A stretch of DNA of 6,635 bases from Thermoplasmata archaeon (GTDB lineage Archaea; Thermoplasmatota; SW-10-69-26). The translations under genes were made by a program, and so were the position numbers. Shown here piece by piece: positions 5,522 to 6,635 of this stretch; position 1 is the first letter of the stretch; the number at the start of each line of letters is the position of its first letter. A model generated the notes under the pieces. It was not told the origin of the DNA. It was given only the letters and a program-made list of their open reading frames with translations, and made no database searches. Location: contig PWVY01000062.1 of assembly GCA_003561665.1 (NCBI GenBank), positions 1 through 6,635 on the forward strand. The letters are read 5' to 3'.

Positions 5522-6635
5522 GGGGATCCACTTGGGGGTCTTCGTCTTCGTGGTGGGGGTGTTCGGTTTGGGGGTCGGGGGTGGCGGCTTCGAGGAGGCT
5601 TTCTCCTTCCTGCGCGTTGGGGGTAGGGAGACCGGAGAGGCCGCAAAGGGTGGGGAAGACGTCGACAAGGCTGCGGTCTCCGAGGTGCCCGGTCGGCCAT
5701 CCCTCATGGTTGCTTGCCACCATGCACATGCCAAGGTCTGCTGTGCGTTTGTCGAGGTAGCCGTGCATGCCGCGGATGGTGGTGTTGGTGACGTGGAAGT
5801 AGTCGGGCCAGTAGAGGACGCCTGGTTTCGCGGCGATGATGCGGTCGCCCCATCGCCGCTCGCGGGGGATGCGGTGTTGGCGGCGGTCTTGATCGGTGAG
5901 CACGGTGGTGCCGGGGACATCGGGGAGCAGGGGCTCGATCTCTCGTTCGCCTTTCTCGGTGAGGTACCAGAGGACGACGAGGGTGCTGTTGACGAACGCG
6001 ACGTAGTCTTGGCCGTGTTCGGCGTTGGCTTGGTCGAGGTGTTCGAGAACGTTGACGCGTTGTTGCACGGGCGCCATGCCGTGGTCGCCGCACACGAAGA
6101 GGTTCCAGCTATCGTACCCGCTTTCGAGAGCGGCGTGGATGCTGGCGATTTTCGCGTCAACGTCGGGAAGCACGTGGTTTTGCATGCGGTCGCTGTGGGG
6201 GCCGTGGTGGTGGCCTTCCTCGTCGGTGGCGGATAGTTGGGCGAGGTAGAGGTCGGTGCTGTTCCCGTGGCGGAGTTCGCGCACGAGCGTTTGGTGGATC
6301 TGGCTGTCGTCCCCGCTGACGGGATGGGCAAGGTACCGGTAGTCGATGCCGTGGTTCCTGCAGAGGTCGAAGATGCTTGTGGCTCCAAGCGCGCCGGGTT
6401 CGTGGATGGGTTGCATGTCCTCGCAGGGTCGGAAGTTGGGGAGGATGTGGGATGGGATCCAGGCGGGGTCGGTGTGGTGTGCATCGCTGAGGAGGCCTGT
6501 GATCTTGTCGATGCCCCAGCGTGCGGGGTACATGAACTTGCGTGGCTTGACCAAGCGTCCAAGGGGTCCAAGGTGGCGGGTCCATGCGAAGGGGCTGTTC
6601 TCAGGGTCGAACATGTACGCGCTGAAGTTCCCGCT
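5511..6635 (-). CDS. Alkaline-phosphatase-superfamily type I phosphodiesterase / nucleotide pyrophosphatase-like, 5'-truncated
   Basis: There are 374 visible residues. The frame is open to the window edge with SGNFSAY before the first Met (6614), and the text reads as the interior of the family, so the true start lies beyond 6635. The missing part should hold the first metal-binding Asp and the nucleophilic Thr/Ser. What remains shows three hallmark motifs (numbered from Met 6614): DEEGH (131-135), in which Asp and His bind metal; CGDHGM (175-180), with Asp177 and His178; and RGMHGY (281-286), whose His284 is the last metal ligand. GDRSLVDVFPTLCGLSGLP near the end is the usual closing segment. 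The family hydrolyses phosphodiester or pyrophosphate bonds with two zinc-type ions. A tail of about 23 residues rich in Pro, His, Asp and Glu follows and runs into the next gene. No membrane helix is visible, and location depends on the missing N-terminus. Phosphotransferase or sulfatase-like activity is possible, but DHGM and DxxGH favour phosphodiesterase. Confidence 0.88.
   Translation of the reverse strand, partial: SGNFSAYMFDPENSPFAWTRHLGPLGRLVKPRKFMYPARWGIDKITGLLSDAHHTDPAWIPSHILPNFRPCEDMQPIHEPGALGATSIFDLCRNHGIDYRYLAHPVSGDDSQIHQTLVRELRHGNSTDLYLAQLSATDEEGHHHGPHSDRMQNHVLPDVDAKIASIHAALESGYDSWNLFVCGDHGMAPVQQRVNVLEHLDQANAEHGQDYVAFVNSTLVVLWYLTEKGEREIEPLLPDVPGTTVLTDQDRRQHRIPRERRWGDRIIAAKPGVLYWPDYFHVTNTTIRGMHGYLDKRTADLGMCMVASNHEGWPTGHLGDRSLVDVFPTLCGLSGLPTPNAQEGESLLEAATPDPQTEHPHHEDEDPQVDPHDR

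Noticed and set aside
4475..6571. A 698-residue minus-strand open frame that would fuse about 350 extra residues ahead of the nucleotidyltransferase.
   Set aside because: The part upstream of 5521 is a shadow of the phosphodiesterase gene in another frame: it is a low-complexity run of Pro, Thr, Ser and Ala with no domain, while the overlapping frame has clear catalytic motifs. C/A-rich coding strands leave few stops in other frames.

Overview
The window carries five protein genes and no recognisable RNA gene, mobile element or CRISPR array. It looks like part of a cell-surface glycan or surface-protein locus. The DNA is GC-rich. Coding strands are rich in C and A and poor in G and T, with codons mostly ending in C, or in A where a purine is used. 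Surface-anchored FG-GAP propeller proteins with a C-terminal helix, a purine-rich GGAGGTGA ribosome-binding site and no visible bacterial -35/-10 promoter would fit an archaeon (Euryarchaeota or Thermoplasmatota-like). This is inference only, and a bacterium is not excluded.

Layout. Positions 3-968 (+) hold the 3' part of a family 4 glycosyltransferase that begins left of the window. Positions 972-2093 (+) hold a second, complete GT4 enzyme, whose ribosome-binding site lies in the last codons of the first. It converges after a 9-base gap on a 728-residue secreted protein (2103-4289, -). That protein has a signal peptide, eight calcium-loop FG-GAP repeats, an Ig-like and a carboxypeptidase-regulatory-like stalk, and a C-terminal membrane helix. 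A 185-base gap follows, holding a palindrome flanked by direct repeats. Next come a pol-beta-type nucleotidyltransferase (4475-5521, -) and, overlapping it by 11 bases, an alkaline-phosphatase-superfamily phosphodiesterase (5511-6635, -) whose N-terminus lies beyond the window.

How they may work together. The two glycosyltransferases would add consecutive sugars from activated donors to a lipid-linked or protein-linked glycan, at the cytoplasmic face. The propeller protein is displayed outside the membrane. The overlapping phosphodiesterase and nucleotidyltransferase are probably made together. One would cleave and the other would form nucleotidyl-phosphate bonds, so they may act on the same unknown substrate, either in glycan activation or as an opposed on/off pair. 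That link is the most interesting hypothesis here, but the sequence alone does not prove it.
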